Source of the DNA: JAAYKS01 sp964479435
GTDB lineage: Bacteria > Bacillota > Clostridia > Saccharofermentanales > UBA5734
Direction: 5' to 3'
Length of the DNA stretch: 35,887 nt
Assembly (NCBI GenBank): GCA_964479435.1
Contig: CAYZME010000011.1
Coordinates: 1-35,887 of the forward strand
Program-made: the position numbers and the translations under genes
Part shown: piece after piece, positions 26,203 to 35,039 of the stretch
Layout of the letters: each line of letters begins with the position of its first letter
How positions within the stretch are numbered: position 1 is the stretch's first letter
The notes under the pieces: generated by a model
The model's database searches: none
What the model saw: only the letters and a program-made list of their open reading frames with translations
Told to the model about the DNA's origin: nothing

Positions 26203-27660
26203 TTACGCGTTTTCAATGAAACATTTGTAAGCAAGATACGTATAATACAAGTCAATTTTGCTGATCACTTCGAACGGCGCGTGCATGGAGAGCACAGGCA
26301 CCCCACAATCGAGCACTTCCATGCCTTTGTTAGCCATAATATAGGCGATGGTACCGCCGCCACCGGCGTCTACTTTGCCCAGTTCACCGGTCTGCCAGGG
26401 AATCGCTCCGGCCCTGAGGATTCGGACCACGCTGGCAAAGAATTCCGCGTTTGAATCGCTGGCCCCAGATTTGCCCCGCGAGCCCGTGTATTTCTCCAGG
26501 CAAATCCCCCGGCCGATATAGGCATTGTTGCGGGGATCCGAAACGGAAGAGAAAGTCGGGTCATAGCCGTTACACACGTCCGCCGACAAAAGGCGCGTGT
26601 TCTCCAGCGCTTTGGCATAACCAAGCTCGTCATACGCTCCGTTTTCCTTTGTATAAAGCTCAACCAGGAAGTTTTCGTACATCCGCGAGTGGGCACCGGT
26701 GTTGCCAACACTGCCTATTTCTTCTTTGTCTGTCAACATGCATACAACCGTCTTCTCCGGTTCTTCCTGGTCCGCGACCGCCACCAGTGCCGGATACGCA
26801 CAGACCCGGTCATCATGCCCGTACGCACCCACACAGCTGCGATCGAAGCCCACGTCGCGCGCGCGGAAAGCCGGTACAATTTGCAGCTCGGCTGTGACCA
26901 GATCCTTTTCTTTGAGCCCGTATTGCTCAAAGAGCAACTGTAAGAAACCCAGCTTAAAGCGCGACGTGGCCTCCGCGTCTTCGTAAGGAATGCTGCCAAC
27001 CAGCAGGTTGAGCTCCTCACCTTTCACGATCTCATTCGCTTTGCGTGACATCTGTTCCTGGCCCAGATGAGGGAGAATGTCGCTAAAAGTAAAGACCGGA
27101 TCATCCGGATCTTCTCCGACACAAATGGATACCTTGCTGCCGTCTTCCCTAAAAGCGACACCGTGGATGGCCAGGGGGATCGCGGTCCATTGGTATTTCT
27201 TGATTCCCCCGTAGTAGTGCGTTTTAAAGAAAACCAAATCGCTGTCCTCGTACACCGGGCAAGGTTTCAAGTCCACGCGCGGCGAGTCGACATGCGCGCC
27301 CAGAATATTGAAGCCCGCGGCTGCCGGTTGGCGGCCGATCACAGCCGCCATCAAGCCTTTGCCGCGGATGGACGCGTACACTTTGTCGCCGGGCTGTAAA
27401 CGCTTTTTTGTTTCGATCGCTACAAAACCCAACTCTTCCAGTGACTCGATGGCCGCCAGTACAAATTCGCGCTCGGTCTTGGCAAGGTCCAAAAATCGCT
27501 TATATTCATCGGCGAAAGCAAATGTATTATCTTTCTCTTCCGCGGAAGCGACTTCCCAGAGATTCTTGTATTCAGCGAACAGCTGATCTTTTAATGCCTG
27601 TGTTTGTTCATTCTTCTCCTTGGGGACAGGAATGAAATTCTGTTTCTTTTTTTCCGCCAT
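26203..27660 (-). CDS. M18-family zinc aminopeptidase
   Basis: A cytosolic aminopeptidase that removes N-terminal residues from peptides, related to aspartyl aminopeptidase and yeast aminopeptidase I. The 485-residue protein shows the M18 metal-site motifs: GAHVDSPR with H123, GHDDR with D283 as a candidate ligand, DKEEIGS with E313 and E314, and SMHAPFE near the C-terminus. No signal peptide is present. The ATG at 27660 follows a strong ggaggagg at 27670-27677; the longer in-frame start was rejected. It is transcribed divergently from the PHP gene. Confidence 0.92.
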   Translation of the reverse strand: MAEKKKQNFIPVPKEKNEQTQALKDQLFAEYKNLWEVASAEEKDNTFAFADEYKRFLDLAKTEREFVLAAIESLEELGFVAIETKKRLQPGDKVYASIRGKGLMAAVIGRQPAAAGFNILGAHVDSPRVDLKPCPVYEDSDLVFFKTHYYGGIKKYQWTAIPLAIHGVAFREDGSKVSICVGEDPDDPVFTFSDILPHLGQEQMSRKANEIVKGEELNLLVGSIPYEDAEATSRFKLGFLQLLFEQYGLKEKDLVTAELQIVPAFRARDVGFDRSCVGAYGHDDRVCAYPALVAVADQEEPEKTVVCMLTDKEEIGSVGNTGAHSRMYENFLVELYTKENGAYDELGYAKALENTRLLSADVCNGYDPTFSSVSDPRNNAYIGRGICLEKYTGSRGKSGASDSNAEFFASVVRILRAGAIPWQTGELGKVDAGGGGTIAYIMANKGMEVLDCGVPVLSMHAPFEVISKIDLYYTYLAYKCFIENA

Positions 27661-27699
27661 CTCGTGTTTCCTCCTCCATGCACGTTCGTGAGACTGACA

Positions 27700-27720
27700 T
27701 CCATTATAATATAATGAAAC
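27700..27720. promoter_or_regulatory. A+T-rich divergent promoter region
   Basis: Two overlapping TATAAT matches (27705-27710 and 27710-27715) on the + strand, with TATATT/TATAAT also readable on the minus strand, lie between the divergent aminopeptidase and PHP genes. No good -35 was found for either direction, so the direction of use is uncertain. Confidence 0.35.
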
Positions 27721-27754
27721 GGTTCGCTGTAGCCGCCTGAGCAAGGAGTATCGG

Positions 27755-28561
27755 ATGTTTGAAACCCATGCGCATACACGTCAATTTTCACCCGACGCCG
27801 AACAGAGCCTGGATGAATTGGTACAAGCGGCCCGTGCCGCCCATTTTTTAGGGGTTGTCGTCACAGAACATATGGATCCGGAGTTAGGACAAGGGTCGAT
27901 GGTTTTTGACTTGAATGATTATTTTTCTGTGATGCAGTCGGCACGCGCGCGCATCCACGACCATTTCAAATTATTGAACGGCGTGGAGGCCGGTTACCAA
28001 CCTCACCTTCGCTTGCGCCTAAAACAGATGGTAGAATCCTGGCCTTTTGACCATGTGATCGGGTCTGTACACGCTCTGGAGGGTGACGATATTTATTTTG
28101 TCCGGGATGTCTTTTGCGGCGGCCGCGAGAAGGCATACGCTTCCTATCTCGAAGCTTTGATCGGGATGGCGGAACAAGGACGCTGGTTCGACGTGCTCGG
28201 TCACTATGATTATGTCGCGCGTTTTTCAGGATATGACCAGCCCAAATTGCTGTATCGCGAACAACCGGAACGGTTTGATCGGTTATTTCGCCTTTTGATC
28301 ACAAACGGGCAATCCCTGGAACTCAACGCCGGCAGCATCCGCGCCATGGAGCGACTGGGTTCGACAGACCCCATGCCAGACCCGGAAATCCTGCGCCGCT
28401 ATCTTGAATTGGGTGGCGAATGCGTAACCATCGGTTCAGACGCGCATACGACACGCGAGGTCGGTTTATACCATAGGCGCATTCAAGATTATTTGCTTTC
28501 ACTTGGGTATCGCTATAGTTGTGTTTTCATCGAGAGAAAACCGCATTGGCTGGCCCTGTAA
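27755..28561 (+). CDS. PHP-domain phosphatase, histidinol-phosphatase-like
   Basis: A PHP-superfamily phosphoesterase, most like the HisK/HisJ histidinol phosphatases. The 268-residue protein has the expected metal ligands in order: H5 and H7 (THAH), H39 (TEHMD), E78 (GVEAGY), H106 (GSVHAL), H150 (LGHYDYV), and D229 with H231 (GSDAHTT). The ATG at 27755 follows aaggag at 27743-27748. No his genes are nearby, so histidinol phosphate as substrate is a family-based guess. It converges with mnmA, with only 30 bp between stops and no obvious terminator. Confidence 0.85.
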   Translation: MFETHAHTRQFSPDAEQSLDELVQAARAAHFLGVVVTEHMDPELGQGSMVFDLNDYFSVMQSARARIHDHFKLLNGVEAGYQPHLRLRLKQMVESWPFDHVIGSVHALEGDDIYFVRDVFCGGREKAYASYLEALIGMAEQGRWFDVLGHYDYVARFSGYDQPKLLYREQPERFDRLFRLLITNGQSLELNAGSIRAMERLGSTDPMPDPEILRRYLELGGECVTIGSDAHTTREVGLYHRRIQDYLLSLGYRYSCVFIERKPHWLAL

Positions 28562-28591
28562 TTCGCCCGTATGAAAAGGTATCCGGCCCGC

Positions 28592-29677
28592 TCAGACAAT
28601 CTGCCCGCCGCAGACCACCGCGTCATCTTCATACAAAACACAGGATTGGCCGGCGGCAGGGGCAAACACAGGTTCGCAAAACCGGATTTCAATCCGCTCC
28701 GGATCATCCGGATCAGCCGCTGCCGTGCACGGGGCGGGAATCGCGGAACTACGGATCCGCGCCATCAACGGTCTGCGGGGTTGAACGCGCTCCCACCCGG
28801 AGTAAACCAAATCCGTCAGTGTGATGCGATCGCGATAGATGGACGCCCGAGGTCCCACTGTAATCGTGTTCTGATGGACGTCTTTTGCAATGACGTATAG
28901 TCTGTCTGTCGTCTTTACATCAAAGCCCTTCCGCTGTCCAATCGTGTATTTCCAGGCGCCGTCATGCTTTCCCAGTACATTCCCCTGCTCACCCAGGATC
29001 GAGCCCTCATGAGAAGCCGCGAACGGCTCTCCCCGCCGCAGGGCAAACGCACGGTAGTCTTCACCCGGGATAAAGCAGATATCCTGACTCTCTATGCGGG
29101 TCGAGAGTTCCTGCTGGCTACTTCCCTGCAACCCTCTTTTCGCAACCTCTTCGCGCACCGTTTCTTTGTTGAAGCGGGCAAGTGGGAACAGAACCCGCGC
29201 AAGATCCGCCTGTGTGAGTCGATAGAGAAAATAGGATTGATCTTTGGCCCCGGCCAGTGAGCGGAAAAGGCACCATCTGTCCGTGTGCGCGTGTTTGCCT
29301 ACCCGGACAAAATGCCCGGTCGCGACCGAATCCAAACCCAAGCGGGCCGCCTCGGCAAACAAAGCGCTAAACTTGATTTGTGGATTGCAATATACACAGG
29401 GATTGGGCGTTAGCCCCTGGCGATAGGCCGCCAAAAAAGGTTTGATCACACTTTTTTCGAACGCCTGTCGGACATCCACAACAGAATGCCGTATCCCCAG
29501 TTGTGCGGATACGGCAGCCGCGTCGGCAGCATGGATCATACTATGCTCATCTGTCACCAGGGTCGCGCCATAAACCCGATAACCATCCTGCACCAGAAGC
29601 GCGGCGGCCAGAGTGCTGTCGACACCGCCGCTCATTCCGACCAGCACACTCCTTGCCGCCGCCGATTGGGTAGTCAC
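28592..29677 (-). CDS. mnmA: tRNA-specific 2-thiouridylase MnmA
   Basis: Places sulfur at C2 of the wobble uridine (s2U34) of tRNAs for Lys, Glu and Gln, using ATP and sulfur from a cysteine desulfurase. The 361-residue protein has the PP-loop SGGVDS at 16-21, the first catalytic Cys94 in NPCVYCN, and the second Cys201 in SQDICFIPG. The C-terminal YTIGQRKGF and beta-barrel region are present. The GTG at 29677 lies 2 bp after the iscU stop, indicating coupling, and no ATG precedes the PP-loop. It ends the minus-strand operon, next to its likely sulfur donor iscS. Confidence 0.95.
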   Translation of the reverse strand: MTTQSAAARSVLVGMSGGVDSTLAAALLVQDGYRVYGATLVTDEHSMIHAADAAAVSAQLGIRHSVVDVRQAFEKSVIKPFLAAYRQGLTPNPCVYCNPQIKFSALFAEAARLGLDSVATGHFVRVGKHAHTDRWCLFRSLAGAKDQSYFLYRLTQADLARVLFPLARFNKETVREEVAKRGLQGSSQQELSTRIESQDICFIPGEDYRAFALRRGEPFAASHEGSILGEQGNVLGKHDGAWKYTIGQRKGFDVKTTDRLYVIAKDVHQNTITVGPRASIYRDRITLTDLVYSGWERVQPRRPLMARIRSSAIPAPCTAAADPDDPERIEIRFCEPVFAPAAGQSCVLYEDDAVVCGGQIV

Positions 29678-29679
29678 GA

Positions 29680-30144
29680 TCAGACTTCGCTGGCTCTGAC
29701 CAGTTTTTCCGCGTATTCGTCCGCGTCTTCATGCAGGATTTCGAACGTTTTGCGCGCCTCGTCGTTCATCAGGCCGTGTTTTTCGTAATACTCTTTCAAT
29801 GCCGATTTAACCGCCTGCTCAGCCAACAAAGAACAATGCATCTTGATGGGAGGCAAGCCGTCCAGCGCATTGGCAACCGCGCGATTGGTCAGGTTTAGCG
29901 CTTCTTGCACCGTCTGCCCAATGATCATTTCCGTCGCCATGCTGCTGGTCGCGATCGCCGAGCCGCATCCGAAAGTCTTAAATTTGGCGTCCGTAATCAC
30001 ACCGTCTTCAATTTTTAGGTCAATCTTCATGATGTCCCCACATTTGGGGTTGCCGACTGTCCCACTGGCATCGGCGCCTTCAATCTCACCAACATTACGC
30101 GGGTGCATGAAATGATCCATTACTTTATCGCTATATAATTCCAT
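29680..30144 (-). CDS. iscU: iron-sulfur cluster scaffold IscU/NifU N-terminal type
   Basis: A scaffold on which [2Fe-2S] clusters are assembled from IscS-derived sulfur. The 154-residue protein has the three cluster cysteines C35 (NPKCGD), C60 (FGCGSA) and C103 (KMHCSLLAEQA), plus the conserved Asp37. The segment LPPIK before C103 matches the chaperone-binding LPPVK motif of IscU. A short C-terminal tail of about 30 residues follows the usual end. The ATG at 30144 is preceded by aggaggt at 30152-30158, which overlaps the iscS stop. Confidence 0.95.
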   Translation of the reverse strand: MELYSDKVMDHFMHPRNVGEIEGADASGTVGNPKCGDIMKIDLKIEDGVITDAKFKTFGCGSAIATSSMATEMIIGQTVQEALNLTNRAVANALDGLPPIKMHCSLLAEQAVKSALKEYYEKHGLMNDEARKTFEILHEDADEYAEKLVRASEV

Positions 30145-30156
30145 TTATCGAACCTC

Positions 30157-31335
30157 CTATGAGATCGTTTTATATAAAGGTGACATGGCTCTTAACCGTG
30201 TGACTACCTGCTCCAGCGCGTCGATAAAGGGGTCGATCTCTTCCTGCCGGTTGGATTTACCCAGGCTGACGCGCAATGAACCGTGTGCCTGCTCATGCGG
30301 CACGCCCATGGCCAGTAGGACATGGGAGGGTTCTAATGACCCGGATGTACAGGCCGATCCGGTTGAACACTCATAACCCAAGCCATCGAGCAAAAGCAGC
30401 ATCGATTCGCCCTCGATGAAATCAAATGTCATGTTGGCGTTCCCGGGAAGCCGCAGCGTCGGATGCCCATTCAGACGGCTGTGTGGAATGCGTGCGGTCG
30501 CTTTGGCGATCAGCTCATCGCGTATTTCAGTTAAGCGTTGCGCGGTCGACGACATCTCGGCGACAGCGAGTTCAAAAGCACGGGCAAACCCCACGATATA
30601 GGGAACATTCTCCGTTCCGGCGCGCCGCGATTTTTCTTGTGCGCCCCCTTCAATCAGCGGTGCCAACCGCAATCCGCGCCGGATGTATAGCATCCCGATC
30701 CCTTTCGGAGCATACATTTTATGCCCCGATACCGATAGCATATCGACACCCAGGTCCTTCACATCGATGGGGATGGATCCTGCGGCTTGAACCGCGTCGG
30801 TGTGAAACCACACCTTGCGTTCACGGCAAATCTCGCCGATGCGCTTGATCGGCTGGATGGTACCGATCTCATTGTTGGCCATCATCACCGAAACGAGAAT
30901 TGTATCCGGTCGAATGGCACGGCGAACGGCTTCCGGGTCGACGATGCCTTGATTGTCTACCCCCACATAGGTTGCCTCAAAACCCGCCTTTTCCAGCGAC
31001 TGGACCGTATGCAGGACCGCATGGTGCTCAATCGCGGTGGTCACGATGTGCTTCCCTTTTGATTGGTTCATCTTGGCCGCGGACTTGATCGCCCAGTTGT
31101 CCGCTTCCGTTCCGGAGGCGGTAAAGTAGATTTCTTCATGAGAGGCGCCGATACAGGATGCCAGTGTTTTACGCGCGTTCTCCATCAGGACGCGCGCGTC
31201 ACGCGCCGAACGATACAAAGACGACGGGTTGCCATATCCGTCACGCAAGACGGGCAAAATCGCGTCCACGACTTCCGGGCGGACCGGTGTAGTCGCCGCG
31301 TGATCCAGATATACCCTGTTAGCAGGTTGATTCAT
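30157..31335 (-). CDS. iscS: cysteine desulfurase IscS/NifS
   Basis: A PLP enzyme that takes sulfur from cysteine as a persulfide for Fe-S clusters and thio-tRNAs. The 392-residue protein has YLDHAATTPV near the N-terminus, the PLP lysine K206 in SGHKMYAPKG, and the persulfide Cys329 in the active-site loop (CSTGSACTSGS). The longer loop marks it as the IscS/NifS group rather than SufS. iscU and mnmA follow directly and thiI is in the same strand run. No iscR regulator is adjacent. The ATG at 31335 follows gaggaag at 31348-31354. The 72-bp gap before it is the largest within this strand run and could hold a promoter, though I found no clear one. Confidence 0.95.
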   Translation of the reverse strand: MNQPANRVYLDHAATTPVRPEVVDAILPVLRDGYGNPSSLYRSARDARVLMENARKTLASCIGASHEEIYFTASGTEADNWAIKSAAKMNQSKGKHIVTTAIEHHAVLHTVQSLEKAGFEATYVGVDNQGIVDPEAVRRAIRPDTILVSVMMANNEIGTIQPIKRIGEICRERKVWFHTDAVQAAGSIPIDVKDLGVDMLSVSGHKMYAPKGIGMLYIRRGLRLAPLIEGGAQEKSRRAGTENVPYIVGFARAFELAVAEMSSTAQRLTEIRDELIAKATARIPHSRLNGHPTLRLPGNANMTFDFIEGESMLLLLDGLGYECSTGSACTSGSLEPSHVLLAMGVPHEQAHGSLRVSLGKSNRQEEIDPFIDALEQVVTRLRAMSPLYKTIS

Positions 31336-31407
31336 TTATAAACCGCTTCCTCTCCGTTTTTTCATCCATACTCTACTATATCACTAGGATATGCTCAGTG
31401 ACCGATG

Positions 31408-32736
31408 TTACACCCTTTCTGTGTTTTCGTCCAGCTTTGTACGCCCTCTGCGCTTATCCAACCAGTCTTTTACTCGAGCTTCATAACCGTTGGCAAAAGG
31501 CTCATAGTAGATGGTCCCGGCGATCTCTGCGGGCAAAAACTCCTGGTCGACGACATTGCCGGGATAATCGTGCGCGTACTTATATCCGACACTGTACCCG
31601 AGCTCTTTCATCCCCTGGGCGGGCGCATTGCGCAAATGCATCGGCACCTCCCCCGTACGGCGGGAAGCGATATCGGCCGACGCTTTTTCCAGGGCCATAT
31701 AAGATGCGTTGGATTTGGGACTGGTTGCCACCATGATTGCCGCTTCGGCCAAAAGGATCCGGGCTTCAGGCAATCCCACCATCATCACGCCCTGGTATGC
31801 CGCCATCGCAACCTGCAGCGCGGCGGGATTGGCCATCCCTACATCCTCAGAAGCGCAAATCAAAATACGGCGTGCCAGAAATTCGATTTCTTCGCCGCCA
31901 TGCAGCGCGCGCGCCAGGTAAAAAACGGCCGCATCGGGATCACTGCCACGCATCGATTTGATGAAGGCGCTGATGTTGTCATAATGACTTTCACCAGCGT
32001 GATCAAAAGCAATGACGCGTTTTTGCATACAATCCGCCATGACTTCCGCGGTCACATGAATCAAGCCATCGCCGCTTGCCGGTGTAGTGACGGCCGCCAA
32101 TTCCACCGCGTTCAAGGCGATGCGCGCGTCGCCATTGGATTGATCGGCAATCTTTTTCAGAACGTCCGGCGCGAACACGAGCGGATACTGCCCCAGCCCC
32201 CGCTCGGGGTCTTGAACCGCTCTTTCCAGAATCAATAAAATATCCTTGCTTTCGAGCGGTTTCAATTGAAAGACAGTCGAGCGGGAGATCAGTGCCTTGT
32301 TGACTTCAAAGAACGGGTTTTCAGTCGTCGCCCCGATCAGGACCAGCGTACCGTCTTCAACCTGGGGTAATAGCGCGTCTTGTTGCGCCTTGTTAAAACG
32401 ATGGATTTCATCGATAAAGAGGACGGATTTTCCCGAAGGGTTGATAAATGCGTTCAGGGTATCGCTGATCACCCGTTTGATATCAGCGACGCCCGACGTT
32501 ACCGCGTTCATGCGGGTAAAACCCATATTCGTCACAGCGGCAATCACACGGGCCAGGGATGTTTTTCCCGTACCCGGCGGACCGAACAAAATGATGGAAG
32601 ACAGTCGATCCGCTTCGATCATCCGCCGCAACATCCGGCCCTTACCCAGAATGTGGTCCTGTCCCACATACTCTTCGAGTGTCCGGGGTGACATCCGATA
32701 CGCAAGAGGCTCTTTGCTCCGGCCTTCCGCCGACAA
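31408..32736 (-). CDS. rarA: replication-associated recombination protein A (RarA/MgsA)
   Basis: An AAA+ ATPase related to clamp-loader subunits that acts at stalled replication forks. The 442-residue protein has PLAYRMSPRTLEEYVGQDHILG near the start, Walker A GPPGTGKTS at 52-60, Walker B FIDEIHRF, sensor GATTENPFFEVN, and the C-terminal region LRNAPAQGMKELGY typical of the family. I chose the TTG at 32736 because it leaves the conserved PLAYRM segment intact and has ggggaggg upstream. Met15 would cut into that segment. It begins 18 bp after glyA. Confidence 0.94.
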   Translation of the reverse strand: MSAEGRSKEPLAYRMSPRTLEEYVGQDHILGKGRMLRRMIEADRLSSIILFGPPGTGKTSLARVIAAVTNMGFTRMNAVTSGVADIKRVISDTLNAFINPSGKSVLFIDEIHRFNKAQQDALLPQVEDGTLVLIGATTENPFFEVNKALISRSTVFQLKPLESKDILLILERAVQDPERGLGQYPLVFAPDVLKKIADQSNGDARIALNAVELAAVTTPASGDGLIHVTAEVMADCMQKRVIAFDHAGESHYDNISAFIKSMRGSDPDAAVFYLARALHGGEEIEFLARRILICASEDVGMANPAALQVAMAAYQGVMMVGLPEARILLAEAAIMVATSPKSNASYMALEKASADIASRRTGEVPMHLRNAPAQGMKELGYSVGYKYAHDYPGNVVDQEFLPAEIAGTIYYEPFANGYEARVKDWLDKRRGRTKLDENTERV

Positions 32737-32754
32737 TACGCCCTCCCCTTTCCG

Positions 32755-33999
32755 CTATCGCAACTCGGTATACAAAGGGTAACGCCCGCAGATCCCGGCA
32801 ACCTGTGCGCGGATCTCGTCTTGTTTTTCTTCAAAATCCGTCAGCGTGGTGTGAATCAAAGATGCGATCGTCTTCATATCTTGCGGCGTAAAACCGCGGG
32901 TCGTAACGGCAGGCGTGCCCAGGCGGATACCGCTTGTGACGGTTGGGCCTTTGGTGTCGAAAGGCACACCGTTCTTGTTGCAGGTGATGTTGACGTCGTC
33001 AAGCCGTTGCTGCATCTCCCGGCCGGTGACCCCTGTTCGGGTCAGATCTACGAGCATCAAATGTGTATCTGTGCCGCCGGCCACCAGATCAAATGCATGC
33101 TCTTGCAACGCCTGCGCCAGCGCTTGTGCGTTATCCAGGATCCGCTGCTGATACACCCGGAAATCCGGTTGCAACGCTTCCTTAAACGCAACCGCTTTGG
33201 CGGCGATTATATGCATGAGCGGCCCGCCTTGCTGGCCAGGGAAAACGGCTGAATCGACAGCTTTGGCATATTCCTGTTTGCACAAGATCAAACCGCCCCT
33301 AGGGCCGCGTAGCGTCTTATGTGTCGTCGTCGTGACGAAATCGGCATACGGGATCGGATCCGGATGCAAACCCGCCGCGACCAGTCCGGCAATATGTGCC
33401 ATATCCACCATCAAATAGGCGCCGACCGCATCGGCGATTTCGCGAAAACGATCAAAGTGAAGCAAGCGAGGGTACGCGCTGGCACCGGCTACAATCATTT
33501 TCGGGCGCACGCTGCGCGCCGTTTTCAATATTTCGTCATAATCCAATACGCCGCGATCTTGCGAAACGCGGTAAAAATGGGCTTCGAAATATTTACCGGA
33601 AATGTTTTTTGCCATGCCATGTGTCAGATGGCCGCCATGGGAAAGATCCAATCCCAGAATGCGATCCCCCGGCTCCAGAACTGAAAAATAAACGGCTGTA
33701 TTCGCCTGCGCGCCTGAATGGGGTTGTACATTCACATGGTCCGCGCCAAAGAGTTGCTTCGCGCGCTCAATCGCCAGGTTTTCCGCAATGTCCACATACT
33801 CGCAACCGCCATAATATCTGCGCCCGGGATATCCTTCGGCGTACTTATTGGTTAAGGGCGTCCCCATCGCCTCCAGCACTGCCTGGGAGACAAAATTCTC
33901 TGAGGCAATGAGTTCGATTTTGTCACGCTGTCGGGCAATTTCCGCCATCACCGCCTGATAGATTTCCGGATCGGCCGTTCGCAGATGCGCGTAAGACAT
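32755..33999 (-). CDS. glyA: serine hydroxymethyltransferase
   Basis: Interconverts serine and glycine, charging tetrahydrofolate with a one-carbon unit for purine, thymidylate and methionine synthesis. The 414-residue protein has IELIASENF, NKYAEGYPGRRYYGG, the HSGAQAN PLP region, and the PLP lysine K228 in TTTTHKTLRGPRGG. The ATG at 33999 follows a near-ideal aaggagga at 34006-34013. It is the third gene of the minus-strand run, 44 bp after the HypE-like gene. Confidence 0.97.
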   Translation of the reverse strand: MSYAHLRTADPEIYQAVMAEIARQRDKIELIASENFVSQAVLEAMGTPLTNKYAEGYPGRRYYGGCEYVDIAENLAIERAKQLFGADHVNVQPHSGAQANTAVYFSVLEPGDRILGLDLSHGGHLTHGMAKNISGKYFEAHFYRVSQDRGVLDYDEILKTARSVRPKMIVAGASAYPRLLHFDRFREIADAVGAYLMVDMAHIAGLVAAGLHPDPIPYADFVTTTTHKTLRGPRGGLILCKQEYAKAVDSAVFPGQQGGPLMHIIAAKAVAFKEALQPDFRVYQQRILDNAQALAQALQEHAFDLVAGGTDTHLMLVDLTRTGVTGREMQQRLDDVNITCNKNGVPFDTKGPTVTSGIRLGTPAVTTRGFTPQDMKTIASLIHTTLTDFEEKQDEIRAQVAGICGRYPLYTELR

Positions 34000-34043
34000 G
34001 TTTTATCCTCCTTGTGATCGCACGTTCGACGCAAAAAGCAAAT

Positions 34044-35039
34044 TTAATAGTAAGAGGTCGGCGCCGTTTTGTAAAGCTCGTCGGCTGCGGGCGGAGTCAG
34101 CGTCTTGACCGCACCATCACGTGTTTCGACGCGGCAGGCGCCCGGCGCCAATTGGCCGATTGCCGTACAGCGCACCCCTTTGGCAGCCAAAGACGTGATC
34201 ACGTCCTGCGGCCGGTCGGTCGCCATAATCATGCTGCCGCTCGCGATCAATCGCAAAGGATCGATCCCGAACACCGCGGTAACCGCTTCCGTTGCCGGAG
34301 CGACTGGGATCTGTCGCGTGCGAACCATACACCCCAACCCCGATGCTGTACACAGCTCCCAGACCGCTCCCAATATTCCGCCTTCCGTCGCGTCATGCAT
34401 AGCGTGTACCCCAGCTGAGGCGGCGGCAAGGCCTTCTGGAAGAACGCTGACGTGGGCCATGAGTGCCTCGGCGTCTTGCAGCGACTTTTCGCTGACTTTT
34501 GACAGCAATCCTTCCCGCCGGTCACGCGCCAGAATGGCCGTCCCTTCGATGCCGGCCGTCTTACTCATCAACAGGGTGTCTCCCGCCCGGCCGCCACTGG
34601 CCGTAATGACAGAACCACGTGTCCAGCCAAACGCGGTGGTGGTGATCATCGGGCGGGTCACCGTATCGCTGACCTCCGTGTGTCCCCCGGCAATGCGCAC
34701 GCCCAGTTCCAATGCCGTGTCGGATGCTTGCCGCACCAGTTCGCGAATCGTTGTCTCATCGCAAGCCGGCGGCACAACCAGAACAAGCATGATCCCCGCC
34801 GGCTGCACACCGGCCGCGGCGATATCGTTGCATGACACGTGTACAGCCAAGCGGCCGGCATCCGCACTGGCCGCTGTGATCGGATCGCTGGACACAACCA
34901 GGCGCAGCCCGTCTTCAAGCTGTAAAACGGCGCAATCCAGACCCACAGCCGGCCCGACCTCACCCTTATCGGGAGAAAATACAATCTGCGAAAGAACCAG
35001 GCGTTGTAAATCGTGATTACTCAACTTTCCGATGTTCAC
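34044..35039 (-). CDS. HypE/AIR-synthase-like protein of unknown substrate
   Basis: A member of the PurM/HypE/SelD/ThiL ATP-binding superfamily. The 331-residue protein has an N-terminal ATP-binding half with GLDCAVLQ, SSDPITAA and the VSCNDIAAAGVQPAGIM segment, then IAGGHTEVSD and a C-terminal half with HDATEGGILGAVWEL. These are typical of HypE-like proteins. HypE ends in a Cys that carries the carbamoyl group, but this protein ends TAPTSYY, so a HypE role in hydrogenase maturation is unlikely. It also lacks the Cys/Sec N-terminal loop of SelD. The GTG at 35039 overlaps the thiI stop (gtga), which suggests a link to ThiI, not proven. Confidence 0.82.
   Translation of the reverse strand: MNIGKLSNHDLQRLVLSQIVFSPDKGEVGPAVGLDCAVLQLEDGLRLVVSSDPITAASADAGRLAVHVSCNDIAAAGVQPAGIMLVLVVPPACDETTIRELVRQASDTALELGVRIAGGHTEVSDTVTRPMITTTAFGWTRGSVITASGGRAGDTLLMSKTAGIEGTAILARDRREGLLSKVSEKSLQDAEALMAHVSVLPEGLAAASAGVHAMHDATEGGILGAVWELCTASGLGCMVRTRQIPVAPATEAVTAVFGIDPLRLIASGSMIMATDRPQDVITSLAAKGVRCTAIGQLAPGACRVETRDGAVKTLTPPAADELYKTAPTSYY

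Noticed and set aside
31336..31407. IscR-type operator before iscS
   Set aside because: The gap contains a weak ATATC/GATAT symmetry but no convincing match to known IscR sites and no adjacent iscR.
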